Position numbers and translations under genes: made by a program | Notes under the pieces: model-generated | Told to the model about the DNA's origin: nothing | Seen by the model: the letters and a program-made list of their open reading frames with translations, nothing else | The model's database searches: none | Part shown: positions 40,921-49,908 of the stretch, one piece after another | Layout: each line of letters opens with the position of its first letter | How positions within the stretch are numbered: position 1 is the first letter of the stretch | Source of the DNA: Bacteroidales bacterium | GTDB lineage: Bacteria > Bacteroidota > Bacteroidia > Bacteroidales > WCHB1-69 | DNA length: 64,000 bases | Reading direction: 5' to 3' | NCBI GenBank assembly: GCA_017649855.1 | Contig: JAGCGA010000003.1 | Coordinates: 62,001-126,000, forward strand

Positions 40921-42096
40921 TTAATGATTCAATTTATGATATGCTCGCCACCATTTGTCCGGAATCACATCCTGGCATGCCAAGTTGTAATCCCTTTCCG
41001 AACAGGGGAGATAATATTTTTGGACGACCGTATTCTCTTGTGTCATAATGGGGACCACCATCCACCAACGGTTGGTCTTGCGACTGCAATAGAAGATCAT
41101 CTCGTCGAAGGCACCGGAAACAGCGATACTGTATTGGCGATATTGCTGCTTGTTGGTGAAGTCACCGTCTTTCTGACGGTGCAGATAACCCTCCACAAAA
41201 TACCAGATGATATGTCCGATCAACTGGGCGGTCTGTCCTCCATAGTCTAATGTGGGATCGAATTCAAAGATGCCAAAAGAGGTCAGCTTGTCGCTCACGC
41301 CCGCATATTTGGCAATCTGACAGATCTCCTCGCCATAGAAGCCATTGGAGGAGTTATGAGGACAGCCGGGGGCATCGGGACGACGGACAGCCGCGATATC
41401 GATGGATACCATGTCTGCATTGCGCACCAACGGCTCCACCTCTTCGATATTCTTGCGCATCGTGCCAACGCGGTACACCTCAAAGAGGAGCTCTTCCATC
41501 AACTTGGTGCTGGCAGGACTGTTCATATACGACTGATAGCCGATATTGGCATAGTTCATCAGGTAGTTGGGCTGTTGCAGGATGATCTTATTGAGATAGG
41601 CATCGGATCGCATCGGGTCAGCCTCTTCCCCTAAATCAAAACGGGGATCCACAGCCACCAGATTGACCACCCGCTCCAGTTTTTCATAGGCTCTGTAGTT
41701 GGCAAAAGCCAAATCGTTGCTACCACCCAAGATGATAGGTATCACCTTGTTAGAGAGCATGTCAGCCAGAATATCTGCAAGAGCGCTGTAGGTATCCTCC
41801 ACCCTGTTCCCCACTTTGAGATTGCCCATATCCAGGATACGGACCGACTTATTCCAGTGATAGAGGGTGTACAGATAACGGCGGATCTCATCGGGAGCCA
41901 GGGTACAGTGGTCGTTTCGGAAAGCATTGCGGGCTTCGGGCACACCAACGATGGCAATCTCGGCCTCCGAGATGTCCAGCGGTTCCTCAGGATTGTAGAA
42001 CAACACATGGTAGGCCAACTGCTCCTGGCTGGAGAGCTGGTCGGTGATACCCAAGGTATCAATGTCAACGCGTTCAAAGAATAATGAATAATCCAT
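40921..42096 (-). CDS. arginase/formiminoglutamase-fold protein with incomplete metal site
   Basis: 391 residues, longer than usual ureohydrolases (about 300). The three metal-ligand motifs are recognisable but changed: GGxH reads GGSND (His replaced by Asn), DAHxD reads DPRFD (His replaced by Arg), and SxDxDxxDP reads SIDIAAVRRPD (second Asp replaced by Ala). Binuclear manganese catalysis as in arginase is thus unlikely. This degenerate form occurs, to my knowledge, as a conserved Bacteroidota family, so it is not simple decay. The C-terminal 100 residues (WWMVVPIMTQENTVVQKYY, LACQDVIPDKWWRAYHKL) are unlike arginase. It ends 2 bp from topA's start-side partner and is cotranscribed. Confidence 0.82.
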   Translation of the reverse strand: MDYSLFFERVDIDTLGITDQLSSQEQLAYHVLFYNPEEPLDISEAEIAIVGVPEARNAFRNDHCTLAPDEIRRYLYTLYHWNKSVRILDMGNLKVGNRVEDTYSALADILADMLSNKVIPIILGGSNDLAFANYRAYEKLERVVNLVAVDPRFDLGEEADPMRSDAYLNKIILQQPNYLMNYANIGYQSYMNSPASTKLMEELLFEVYRVGTMRKNIEEVEPLVRNADMVSIDIAAVRRPDAPGCPHNSSNGFYGEEICQIAKYAGVSDKLTSFGIFEFDPTLDYGGQTAQLIGHIIWYFVEGYLHRQKDGDFTNKQQYRQYSIAVSGAFDEMIFYCSRKTNRWWMVVPIMTQENTVVQKYYLPCSERDYNLACQDVIPDKWWRAYHKLNH

Positions 42097-42098
42097 GA

Positions 42099-44591
42099 CT
42101 ATGATCTTCTTCTTATCGTTTTCTTCTTTGCGGTGGGAGCCGTGGAGTTCATGATTTCCACACAGTCGGCGTAGGTCAGATTCTCCGCCAGGGTTTCCTT
42201 GGGTATCTTGTAGTTGTTGCTGCCATCTGTGATATAGGCCCCGTAACGGCCGTTCATGACACGCACGTCGCTGTTTTCCTCAAACTTGCGGATAACGTTT
42301 TTGTTGTCAGCATTTTTCAGATAATCAATAGCCTCTTCCAAAGTCAAGGTGGCCACATTGGTATTCTTGTCAAGGGTGAAGTTCTTGTCGTCGTATTTCA
42401 GGTAGGGACCATAGCGGCCAATGACCACGTGGATCTCCTTGCCATCCCACTCGCCCAGGAGCTTCGGGGCTCGGTCGGCCAGCTCCTGTTTCTTAGCCTC
42501 AATCAATTCAACGCAACGCTCATAGGTGATGGAAAGAGGGTCGTCGGTCTTGGGAATCGTGACGTACGAGTTGTTGTATTTGACATACGGGCCGAAACGG
42601 CCGGAGCTGACAATCACATCGCTTCCCTCATACTGTCCCAGATTACGGGGCAGCTGGAAGAGATTCAACGCCTCCTCCAAGGTGATAGTCTCAATGAACT
42701 GGTTAGGCTGCAGACGCGCGTAGCGAGGCTTGGCATCCGCATAGTTCTCCCCTATCTGCACCATCGGACCATATTTGCCCAACTTGGCAAACACCTTCTC
42801 ATTCGTCTTGGGATCATAACCCAAAAGCCGTTCTCCACTAGCCTTGGAGGAATAGTTCAGGGCATCGTCCACTGAGTGATGGAAGTCGTTGTAGAACCGT
42901 TTGAGCATGTCTTGCCATTGCTCCTTGCCTTCGGCGATATCGTCAAACTCCTTCTCCACGTCGGCGGTGAAGCCATAATCCATAATCTTTTCGAAGTTCT
43001 CCTGCAGATAGCCATCCACCACGATGCCCACATCGGTCGGGAAGAGTTTGTCCTTTTCATAGCCATACTTCTCTTTCTTCTCGTCGCATTTGATATGGCC
43101 GTCTTTCAGGGTGATCAGCTCATACTTGCGCTCTTTGCCAGGACGGGAGGTTCTGTCCACATAGCCTCTCTTCTGGATGGTGGTGATGGTGGGCGCATAG
43201 GTGGAAGGACGTCCGATGCCCAACTCTTCGAGGCGTTTCACCAGACTGGCTTCCGTGTAGCGGGCTGGGGGCTGGGCGAAACGCTGGGTGGCGGTCACGC
43301 TCTTGGAGAGCATGCTGTCGCCAATCTGCACGGCGGGGAGCAACCCCTTGATCTCTTCCACGTCCTCATCTTTCGATTCAGTATAGACTCGCAAGAAACC
43401 CGGGAACAGGATCACTTCCCCAGTGGCGACGAATTTCTCCGGACGGTTGGAAATCGGGATGGTGATGTTCGTCTTCTCCGTCTTGGCATCGCTCATCTGG
43501 GAAGCGATGGTCCGCTTCCAGATCAGATTGTAGAGGTTCTTGGCGAAGGTGTCGCCCGGCACCGTCAGTCTGGACAGGTCTGTCGGACGGATAGCCTCGT
43601 GCGCCTCCTGAGCCCCTTTGGTCTTGGTCGTATATTTGTGCGGATGGGAATACTCTGCACCGTACTGCTCCGTGATCACCTCCTTGGCGGCGGCGAGCGC
43701 GTAGGCGGACAGGTTGACAGAGTCGGTTCTCATATAGGTAATGAAACCCTGCTCGTACAGCTGCTGGGCCACGACCATGGTCTTGCTGACCGTGAAGCCG
43801 AGTTTGCGGGCCGCCTCCTGCTGCAAGGTGGATGTGGTGAAGGGCGGCGCGGGACTCTTCTTGCCCGGCGTCTTCTCAATGGCATCCACCCGGAAGGTGG
43901 CACTCTTGCAATCCTCCAGGAAAGCAAGCGTTTCGTCATGATTCGGGAAACGCTTGTTGAGCTCCGCCGTCAGCTCCAGCTTCTTGTCACGCTCCGGGAA
44001 GAAAAGACCGTCCACCTTATACGAAGAGGTGGTGTTGAACTTTTCAATCTCATGTTCGCGCTCCACAATCAGCTTGACGGCCACAGACTGCACACGGCCG
44101 GCAGACAGCTGGGGTTTCACCTTCCGCCAGAGCACCGGCGAAAGCTCGAATCCGACCAGACGGTCCAAGACGCGGCGCGCCTGCTGTGCATTGACAACGT
44201 TCATATCCAATTCTCTCGGGTTGTTCAAGGCATTCTCAATGGCATTCTTCGTAATCTCATGAAAGACAATACGTTTCACCTTCTTTGGATCCATGCCCGT
44301 CACTTCCATCAGGTGCCAGGAGATGGCCTCACCCTCGCGGTCGTCATCCGTTGCCAGCCAGATGGTGTCTGCCTCTTTCGACATTTTCTTGATGTCTGCA
44401 ATCAAAGACTTCTTGTCATCCAGAATCAGGTAGTTGGGCTCGAAATTCTTGGAGACATCGATACCCATATCCTTCAGCGGCAAATCACGGACATGTCCTT
44501 TGCTGGAAATGACCGTAAAGTCCTTGCCGATGAACTTTTGGATGGTTTTAGCCTTTGCGGGAGACTCAACAATAATCAAATTCTTGCTCAT
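42099..44591 (-). CDS. topA: DNA topoisomerase I (type IA)
   Basis: 830 residues. The N-terminal TOPRIM domain starts MSKNLIIVESPAKAKTIQKF and has the acidic DDDREGEAISWHL triad at about 78-90; the catalytic tyrosine is in GFITYMRTDSVNLS (about 285-298). The C-terminus has three Topo_C repeats, each with the pattern RYGPYxKYxxxNxxxP/T (for example GRFGPYVKYNNSYVTI, GRYGPYLKYDDKNFTL, GRYGAYITDGSNNYKI) and a basic tail; no zinc-finger cysteines are seen. It relaxes negative supercoils. It follows the RibF-like gene after 14 bp. Confidence 0.96.
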   Translation of the reverse strand: MSKNLIIVESPAKAKTIQKFIGKDFTVISSKGHVRDLPLKDMGIDVSKNFEPNYLILDDKKSLIADIKKMSKEADTIWLATDDDREGEAISWHLMEVTGMDPKKVKRIVFHEITKNAIENALNNPRELDMNVVNAQQARRVLDRLVGFELSPVLWRKVKPQLSAGRVQSVAVKLIVEREHEIEKFNTTSSYKVDGLFFPERDKKLELTAELNKRFPNHDETLAFLEDCKSATFRVDAIEKTPGKKSPAPPFTTSTLQQEAARKLGFTVSKTMVVAQQLYEQGFITYMRTDSVNLSAYALAAAKEVITEQYGAEYSHPHKYTTKTKGAQEAHEAIRPTDLSRLTVPGDTFAKNLYNLIWKRTIASQMSDAKTEKTNITIPISNRPEKFVATGEVILFPGFLRVYTESKDEDVEEIKGLLPAVQIGDSMLSKSVTATQRFAQPPARYTEASLVKRLEELGIGRPSTYAPTITTIQKRGYVDRTSRPGKERKYELITLKDGHIKCDEKKEKYGYEKDKLFPTDVGIVVDGYLQENFEKIMDYGFTADVEKEFDDIAEGKEQWQDMLKRFYNDFHHSVDDALNYSSKASGERLLGYDPKTNEKVFAKLGKYGPMVQIGENYADAKPRYARLQPNQFIETITLEEALNLFQLPRNLGQYEGSDVIVSSGRFGPYVKYNNSYVTIPKTDDPLSITYERCVELIEAKKQELADRAPKLLGEWDGKEIHVVIGRYGPYLKYDDKNFTLDKNTNVATLTLEEAIDYLKNADNKNVIRKFEENSDVRVMNGRYGAYITDGSNNYKIPKETLAENLTYADCVEIMNSTAPTAKKKTIRRRS

Positions 44592-44605
44592 AGTATTTCT
44601 ATTTT

Positions 44606-45199
44606 TTATTTTTCAATATGGAAAACAGTTTGGTTGCTATAGGGGTAACCGAGAAGCTCATCCACGGTTGCCCAGTCTTTTTGGGTGATGGCGGAACGGA
44701 TGGCGGCAGAATGGACACCCGACTCATGGAGCATATATTCCGGAATCGGGATCACCTGAACGCCATGTTCCTCACAATAGCGGGTGATGGCCTCTTGTGT
44801 ACCCTCCTTGTGGTTCCCGATGGTATGGTTGGGGCCCATCAGCAGGTATTGTGCATGCAGGGTGTCCAACACATAGCGCTGCAGGAACTCACGATAAGTA
44901 CAGGAGGCAAGGGTCTGTGTGAATGGCAGGATAAGCACGGCATCCACCCCCTGCGCCTCCATCAGCTGGAGGTTTTGCGACAAGGTGTTGATGGTGAAGA
45001 AGGAAGCCTCAGGATGCAACACCAGCTGCGGATGGGGGTCAAAGGTGATCACCACACTGCGACAATCGTGCTGGTGAGCGGTTGAGCACAGCCACTGTAA
45101 GATCTGACGATGCCCCAAGTGGACCCCGTCAAAAGAGCCGATGGCCACTACGGATGCAACATCCCCAACAACCTCTTCTATGCCTCTGAATATCTGCAT
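44606..45199 (-). CDS. RibF-like FAD synthetase domain protein lacking riboflavin kinase
   Basis: 197 residues. VVAIGSFDGVHLGHRQIL (about 17-34) is the nucleotidylyltransferase HxGH-type motif, VVITFDPHPQLVLHPEAS and LPFTQTLASCTYREFLQRYV are FAD synthetase segments, and ESGVHSAAIRSAITQKDWAT corresponds to the end of the adenylyltransferase domain (usually VSSTxIRxxL). Full RibF is about 310 residues; the C-terminal flavokinase is absent, with a clean stop. MGPNHTIGNHKEG replaces the usual VGYDFRFGxxRxG. It may be a divergent adenylyltransferase; a full RibF presumably exists elsewhere. Confidence 0.8.
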   Translation of the reverse strand: MQIFRGIEEVVGDVASVVAIGSFDGVHLGHRQILQWLCSTAHQHDCRSVVITFDPHPQLVLHPEASFFTINTLSQNLQLMEAQGVDAVLILPFTQTLASCTYREFLQRYVLDTLHAQYLLMGPNHTIGNHKEGTQEAITRYCEEHGVQVIPIPEYMLHESGVHSAAIRSAITQKDWATVDELLGYPYSNQTVFHIEK

Positions 45200-45205
45200 T
45201 ACAGG

Positions 45206-47674
45206 TTAGTTTCTCAAAGACGCACCTGCCTCGCGCTGGTAGGCGGCAATCAGTTTGTTCATCACCTTGTTAATCTCCTCATCCGTCAAGGTCTTGTCCG
45301 GATGCTGCAACACGAAGTTGAGTGCATACGATTTCTTCCCTTGCTCAATACGGTCTCCCTCATACACATCGAAGAGCGAGATCTGCTTGATGAGCTTGGA
45401 ACCAAACTTGAAGCCAATCTGCTCCAAGGTCTCATATGTGACAGCCTTGTCAACAACCAAAGCCAAATCGCGTTTCACGGCCGGATAGGTGGCTATCTTG
45501 CCATACTCCACGCTGCTGTTGACATGACGAACAATCGCCTGCCAATCCAGCTCTGCGTAGCACACAGGCTTTTTCAAGCCCACAGCCTTCAATACTGAAG
45601 GAGAGAGCACACCGAAGGTGGCAATCTTTTCATCGCGGAGATAGTAGGAGTAGTGATCCGAGAACATGCGAGGATTCTCGTCCACCTTTCCGGAGAGCTG
45701 CTCCACCGGGAAGTTGATTCTGACCAGCATGTTGGTAATCATATTCTTCAGATAGAAGACATCCAAATCTTCAGCACGATGATTCCAGGAGTCCTCCCCG
45801 TTCTTGCCCGTCACAAAAAGAGCCAACTCCTCGCGTTCCTGATAACGGGTCATCACATCATCTCCCTTTTCAGTGGCAGGATTCAAGGCATACACCTTGC
45901 CAAACTCGAAGAAACGCAAGTTGACATTCTTGTTGTTGACATTGCGGGCCACATTCTCCAAACCACTGAAGAGCAACGTCTGACGCATCACATTCAGCTC
46001 AGAGCTGAGCGGATTGAGCAACTTGACCGTCTCAGCAGCGGATATGAAGTCGAATTTCTCCGCATAGTCGCCACGCGTGAGGGAGTTGTTGACCACCTCG
46101 TAAAAACCGTTGTCGGCCAGATAGCGCGAAATGGACATCTGCAGCTGATAGGCCAAATCTTGTCCTTGGCAGGAGGAGAGTTTGAACTGAATGGTATCCG
46201 GTATTTCGATGTTGTTATAACCATAAATACGAAGCACCTCTTCAATCAGGTCTATCGGGCGGGTCACATCCACCTTGTTCAACGGGACCGTCACAATGCA
46301 ATAGTCTTCCGTGAAAGAGTTGATCTGTATGTTGAGCAGTTGCAGGATCTTGGTCACCTGGTCTTTCGGGATGACCTTGCCAGCGATTCTGTTCACCTCG
46401 TCATAATAAAGGGTGATGCTGGCAGGATTGATCTTGACTGGATAAACATCATGGATATCGGCCAGCATATTGGCGCCGGTCAGGGTCTGGATCAGGTTGG
46501 CAGCTCTTTTGAGCGCATAGATGGTGATGTCTGGATCGCAGCCGCGCTCATAACGGAAGGAGGCGTCGGTCTTGAGTCCGTGACGCTTGGCCGTTTTGCG
46601 GATGGAGACAGGATTGAAATAGGCACTCTCCAGGAACACGCGCTTGGTCTCGCGGGTGATTCCTGAATGCAAGCCACCATACACGCCGGCGATGCACATG
46701 CCTTCCTGCTCATTGCAAATCATCAGGTCGTCCGCATGCAACTTCACCTCATTGCCGTCCAAGGTGACAAAAGGAGTGTCTTGGGGCAGATTCTTCACGA
46801 TGACCTTATGGCCCTGGATTTTGTCCGCATCGAAAGCATGCATGGGCTGACCCAGTTCAAGCATGATGTATTGGGTGACATCCACCACGTTGTTGATAGG
46901 ACGCACGCCTACCGATCTGAGCTTGGTCTGCAGCCACTCCGGAGAGTCACCGACCGTGACATTGTCCATATACAGGGAGGAATAGCGCGGGCAGGCCTTC
47001 TGGTTTTCCACCGTGACGTCAATATGGAAATCCACATTGGAGATAGGTTTGATATCATGGGCGGAAGGCAACACCAGCGGGGAGCACTCGATGCCATTCT
47101 GGATGAGGGCGGCGTAGAGATCCCGCGCCACACCCACATGGGAGATGGCGTCACAACGGTTGGGCGTCAGGCCTATTTCAAAGATTGTATCCGACTCCAC
47201 ATGGAAATATTCGGATGCCGGGGTGCCCGGGATGGCGTCAGGGTCCAAGACCATGATGCCGTCGTGGGAACTGCCAAGCCCAATCTCATCCTCAGCACAG
47301 ATCATGCCTTCGGAGAGCTCGCCGCGCAACTTGGATTTCTTGATGGTAAAAGACTCATCGCCGGAATAGAGCACCGTACCGATGGTGGCTACTACCACCT
47401 TCTGGCCGGCATCAACATTGGCGGCACCACAAACGATATGGAGTGGTTCCTCCTGTCCCACGTTCACCGTGGTCACATGCAGATGATCCGAGTTCGGATG
47501 TGCCTCACAAGTCAGCACTTCACCGATAACCAGTCCGCGCAGACCGCCTCTAACCGTTTCAAACACCTCCATACCTTCCACCTCAAGTCCGCAATTCGTC
47601 AAATAAACTGCCGTCTCTTCGGCAGACAAGTCAAAGGTAAGCAGGTCTTTTAACCATTTGTAAGAAATCTTCAT
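45206..47674 (-). CDS. pheT: phenylalanyl-tRNA synthetase beta subunit
   Basis: 822 residues, full length. It opens MKISYKWLKDLL; the tRNA-binding EMAP-like domain is about 42-155 (LVIGEVLTCEAHPNSDHLHV), B3/B4 editing domain about 210-390 (QPMHAFDADKI, YGGLHSGITRETKRVFLESA), B5 and catalytic-like core about 400-690, and the FDX-ACB anticodon-binding domain at the C-terminus (SSVEYGKIATYPAVKRDLAL, LTDEEINKVMNKLIAAYQRE). It forms the alpha2-beta2 enzyme with PheS, which is not adjacent. It heads the pheT-ribF-topA row and has a promoter with a hairpin at the transcript start. Confidence 0.96.
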   Translation of the reverse strand: MKISYKWLKDLLTFDLSAEETAVYLTNCGLEVEGMEVFETVRGGLRGLVIGEVLTCEAHPNSDHLHVTTVNVGQEEPLHIVCGAANVDAGQKVVVATIGTVLYSGDESFTIKKSKLRGELSEGMICAEDEIGLGSSHDGIMVLDPDAIPGTPASEYFHVESDTIFEIGLTPNRCDAISHVGVARDLYAALIQNGIECSPLVLPSAHDIKPISNVDFHIDVTVENQKACPRYSSLYMDNVTVGDSPEWLQTKLRSVGVRPINNVVDVTQYIMLELGQPMHAFDADKIQGHKVIVKNLPQDTPFVTLDGNEVKLHADDLMICNEQEGMCIAGVYGGLHSGITRETKRVFLESAYFNPVSIRKTAKRHGLKTDASFRYERGCDPDITIYALKRAANLIQTLTGANMLADIHDVYPVKINPASITLYYDEVNRIAGKVIPKDQVTKILQLLNIQINSFTEDYCIVTVPLNKVDVTRPIDLIEEVLRIYGYNNIEIPDTIQFKLSSCQGQDLAYQLQMSISRYLADNGFYEVVNNSLTRGDYAEKFDFISAAETVKLLNPLSSELNVMRQTLLFSGLENVARNVNNKNVNLRFFEFGKVYALNPATEKGDDVMTRYQEREELALFVTGKNGEDSWNHRAEDLDVFYLKNMITNMLVRINFPVEQLSGKVDENPRMFSDHYSYYLRDEKIATFGVLSPSVLKAVGLKKPVCYAELDWQAIVRHVNSSVEYGKIATYPAVKRDLALVVDKAVTYETLEQIGFKFGSKLIKQISLFDVYEGDRIEQGKKSYALNFVLQHPDKTLTDEEINKVMNKLIAAYQREAGASLRN

Positions 47675-47713
47675 AATTCTATTTATTTGTCTATTAGTGA
47701 ATTAAACAAAATT

Positions 47714-47733
47714 GCCCATTTTTTGAAATGGGC
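47714..47733 (-). other. hairpin at the 5' end of the pheT transcript
   Basis: GCCCATTT and AAATGGGC pair exactly around a 4-nt loop starting within a few bases of the predicted start site and followed by AATTTTGTTT. It may stabilise the transcript or act as an early attenuator. Confidence 0.5.
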
Positions 47734-47735
47734 TG

Positions 47736-47743
47736 CAAATATA
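47736..47743 (-). promoter_or_regulatory. -7 box for pheT row
   Basis: Minus-strand TATATTTG, 62 bp before the pheT ATG at 47674. Confidence 0.65.
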
Positions 47744-47809
47744 TAATATATATAATAAAATTGGTAGGGCTGATTGATTTTTTTATTTCCGGATAACGAT
47801 TGTCCCCAT

Positions 47810-48052
47810 TTAAGGCACAGGGTCATAGCCACTTCCGCCCCAGGGGTTGCATGACAGGATGCGCTTCAAGGTGAGCCATCCGCCCTTGATCGGACCATGT
47901 TTCCGGATGGCTTCGATGCCGTAGTTGGAGCAGGTCGGCGTATAGCGGCAGGAGCGTCCGATCAGCGGGGACAACGTCCATTGATATATCTTGATGAAGA
48001 ATATCATGACGGCTCCGATGGCTTTCGATATCCCGGAAAACAGCTTCTTCAT
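47810..48052 (-). CDS. yidD: membrane protein insertion efficiency factor YidD
   Basis: 80 residues. The N-terminal amphipathic/hydrophobic helix is followed by the family signature [20 protein letters not shown], then [20 protein letters not shown] and the ending [12 protein letters not shown]. The conserved cysteines are intact. YidD is a peripheral inner-membrane protein that assists YidC-dependent insertion. It overlaps rnpA by 4 bp, the widespread rnpA-yidD pairing. Confidence 0.95.
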   Translation of the reverse strand: MKKLFSGISKAIGAVMIFFIKIYQWTLSPLIGRSCRYTPTCSNYGIEAIRKHGPIKGGWLTLKRILSCNPWGGSGYDPVP

Positions 48053-48435
48053 AAGGTCTGGTGAATTTTCTGGTTGATTTTGGATGCGGCTTGGACGACG
48101 GTCTCATAATCGGCCATCTCCTTGGCCACATAGACCCAGCACATCTGCAGATGGCGGTCAGCGGTGGCGTCTGGAGACTGGAACTTATGATGGCGATAAG
48201 CCTCCCGCATCAACCGCTTGAGCCGGTTGCGGTCCACTGCACGATGGAATCTACGTTTGGGAACCACCACCGCCAGGGAAGAATCCACGCCCGGACGGCC
48301 GGTCACAAACCGGTAATAACATTTGATGGGAAAGGCAAAAACCGATTGCCCACCGGTGACTATCTCTTGAATCTGGAGGGTTGACTTGATACGATGATCC
48401 CGCGAAAACGATGTGTTAGCGTCTGCGGGTTGCAT
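48049..48435 (-). CDS. rnpA: ribonuclease P protein component
   Basis: 128 residues. The RNR signature is [19 protein letters not shown] (about 68-86), preceded by [10 protein letters not shown], and the N-terminal region has [10 protein letters not shown] in place of the usual KxxxF. It binds the RNase P RNA and helps process tRNA 5' ends. The start overlaps the end of hemD by 20 bp. rpmH, the common upstream neighbour, is absent; hemD and DUF4271 take that place, an order I associate with Bacteroidota. Confidence 0.93.
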   Translation of the reverse strand: MQPADANTSFSRDHRIKSTLQIQEIVTGGQSVFAFPIKCYYRFVTGRPGVDSSLAVVVPKRRFHRAVDRNRLKRLMREAYRHHKFQSPDATADRHLQMCWVYVAKEMADYETVVQAASKINQKIHQTL

Positions 48436-49180
48436 TGTCTTTCAAATAAGCATCGATGGCATCCGTGATGGAAGCATATTCAGCTGTGGGTGCCGTGACT
48501 TGCGCGGTGAGTCCCTGCTCTTCCAAAGCGGACACAACGGAATGGCCCAAAGCGGCAAATGTGATATCGCCCTGCTCAAAGTCCGGATAGTTCTCCTTCA
48601 AAGAATGAACCCCGTTCGGACTGTACAAGACAATCATATCATATTTGCTGATGTCGATATTCTCCTTGAGGTTGGCACTCAGCGTCTCGAAAACGATGGC
48701 CTCGTGATAGCGGATCTCATGCTCCTGCAAGAAGGCCAGCAACTCCGGATTCGCTCCCGACTGCCCACAAGGGACAAGCATCTGCAACTCCTTGTTTTTC
48801 AATAGGATCTCATGGAAATTAGAGATAGATGAATCCTTGGAGAAGAAGATTTTGCGCTTACGGAACTGGATGTATTTCTGGAGATAAACAGCCACCGCCT
48901 CGGTAGAGCAAAAATACTTCATCGTTTCAGGCATCACCAAACGCATCTCTTTACAGAGATCAAAGAAATTGTCGATCGTATTTTTGCTATAAAAAATGAT
49001 AGCCTGATGCTCCAAAATATTCACCTTCGTCTTCCGAAAGTCTATCGCTGATACATTCTGGATTTTAAAGAATTTATAGAAATCAATGTTGATGCTATAT
49101 TTCTTCTTCAGGTCTCCGTAAGGAGATTTTTCGATATCCGCGGGCGCATTTTGCGAAATCAGGATATTCTTTATCTTCAT
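48416..49180 (-). CDS. hemD: uroporphyrinogen-III synthase (HemD family)
   Basis: 254 residues with two alpha/beta lobes and little sequence conservation, as usual for the family. Recognisable features are the N-terminal KIKNILISQNAP strand, FYSKNTIDNFFDLC (position of the F(T/S)SxxAV motif), CSTEAVAVYL, the second-lobe IVLYSPNGVHSLKENYP and the terminal TFAALGHSVVSALEEQG then AYASITDAI-like helix. It cyclises hydroxymethylbilane in tetrapyrrole synthesis. It lies in the T9SS-protein/DUF4271/hemD/rnpA/yidD row. Confidence 0.85.
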   Translation of the reverse strand: MKIKNILISQNAPADIEKSPYGDLKKKYSINIDFYKFFKIQNVSAIDFRKTKVNILEHQAIIFYSKNTIDNFFDLCKEMRLVMPETMKYFCSTEAVAVYLQKYIQFRKRKIFFSKDSSISNFHEILLKNKELQMLVPCGQSGANPELLAFLQEHEIRYHEAIVFETLSANLKENIDISKYDMIVLYSPNGVHSLKENYPDFEQGDITFAALGHSVVSALEEQGLTAQVTAPTAEYASITDAIDAYLKDNATRRR

Positions 49181-49206
49181 ATTTCTTATTTATAAATGCC
49201 TTTACT

Positions 49207-49908
49207 TTAAATAGTTAACATGAACTTCACCAATATAACGTATGGTAAAATTTCAAGGGTGCAAAAATAAATAAAAAATTGAAACAAATTATACCTTTTG
49301 GGATTAATTTTATAGGAATTATAAAAAAATATGCAAACAAGTATCAGAAATACAACAATATAGACAGGAATTGCCTGTTTCAAGCCGGCCAGCATAACCA
49401 GAGCCAAGGCCAGATACAAGGTCAAGGCAGCGAAGGTGGTGAAGATAAACTTGTGCTGATGAAGGGCGAGTTTGTCTCTCTGGTGATCGAACAGATAGAT
49501 ATATAGATTTTGCAACAGCAGTTTCACAAAAAAGATGGTCGTCAGCAGGAGCAACGACAGTCCATAACAGCCTAAGTAGGTGAACTGGTTGATCAGCTCG
49601 GGCTTGTAGAGCTCCACGAGCGTGGTGATGCCCAAGGCAAAAACGGTCATGTTGAAGATCAGCATCACGTGGAAGATACGCTGCTCCAAAATCTTCCCCT
49701 CGCGCTGGAGCAGGGAAAAATAGCGGGGCACCACCAGTGCCTTGATGATCTGGAGCACCTTGCCGCGGGATGTGGCCACAATAATCGCCAACAACACCAA
49801 CAAGGCCAACAAAAGCAAGACACGCCAGTCATTGGCATGAATCACTGGAGTGTCGCTAAAACCGGAAAACTCTAAGGAATGTCGATTAAATAAGGTGGAG
49901 AGCAGCAC
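49207..49908 (-). CDS. DUF4271 family integral membrane protein
   Basis: 233 residues with a GTG start that shares its G with the TAG stop of the upstream gene, so translation is coupled. Six to seven hydrophobic spans are visible (about 28-46, 75-95, 105-125, 130-150, 160-185, 205-230). The terminal YNLFQFFIYFCTLEILPYVI then LVKFML is typical of DUF4271, a Bacteroidota family next to hemD. The function is unknown. Confidence 0.8.
   Translation of the reverse strand: MLLSTLFNRHSLEFSGFSDTPVIHANDWRVLLLLALLVLLAIIVATSRGKVLQIIKALVVPRYFSLLQREGKILEQRIFHVMLIFNMTVFALGITTLVELYKPELINQFTYLGCYGLSLLLLTTIFFVKLLLQNLYIYLFDHQRDKLALHQHKFIFTTFAALTLYLALALVMLAGLKQAIPVYIVVFLILVCIFFYNSYKINPKRYNLFQFFIYFCTLEILPYVILVKFMLTI

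Noticed and set aside
42876..44642. 588-codon plus-strand open frame over topA
   Set aside because: Antisense of topA with a low-complexity composition and no domain features.
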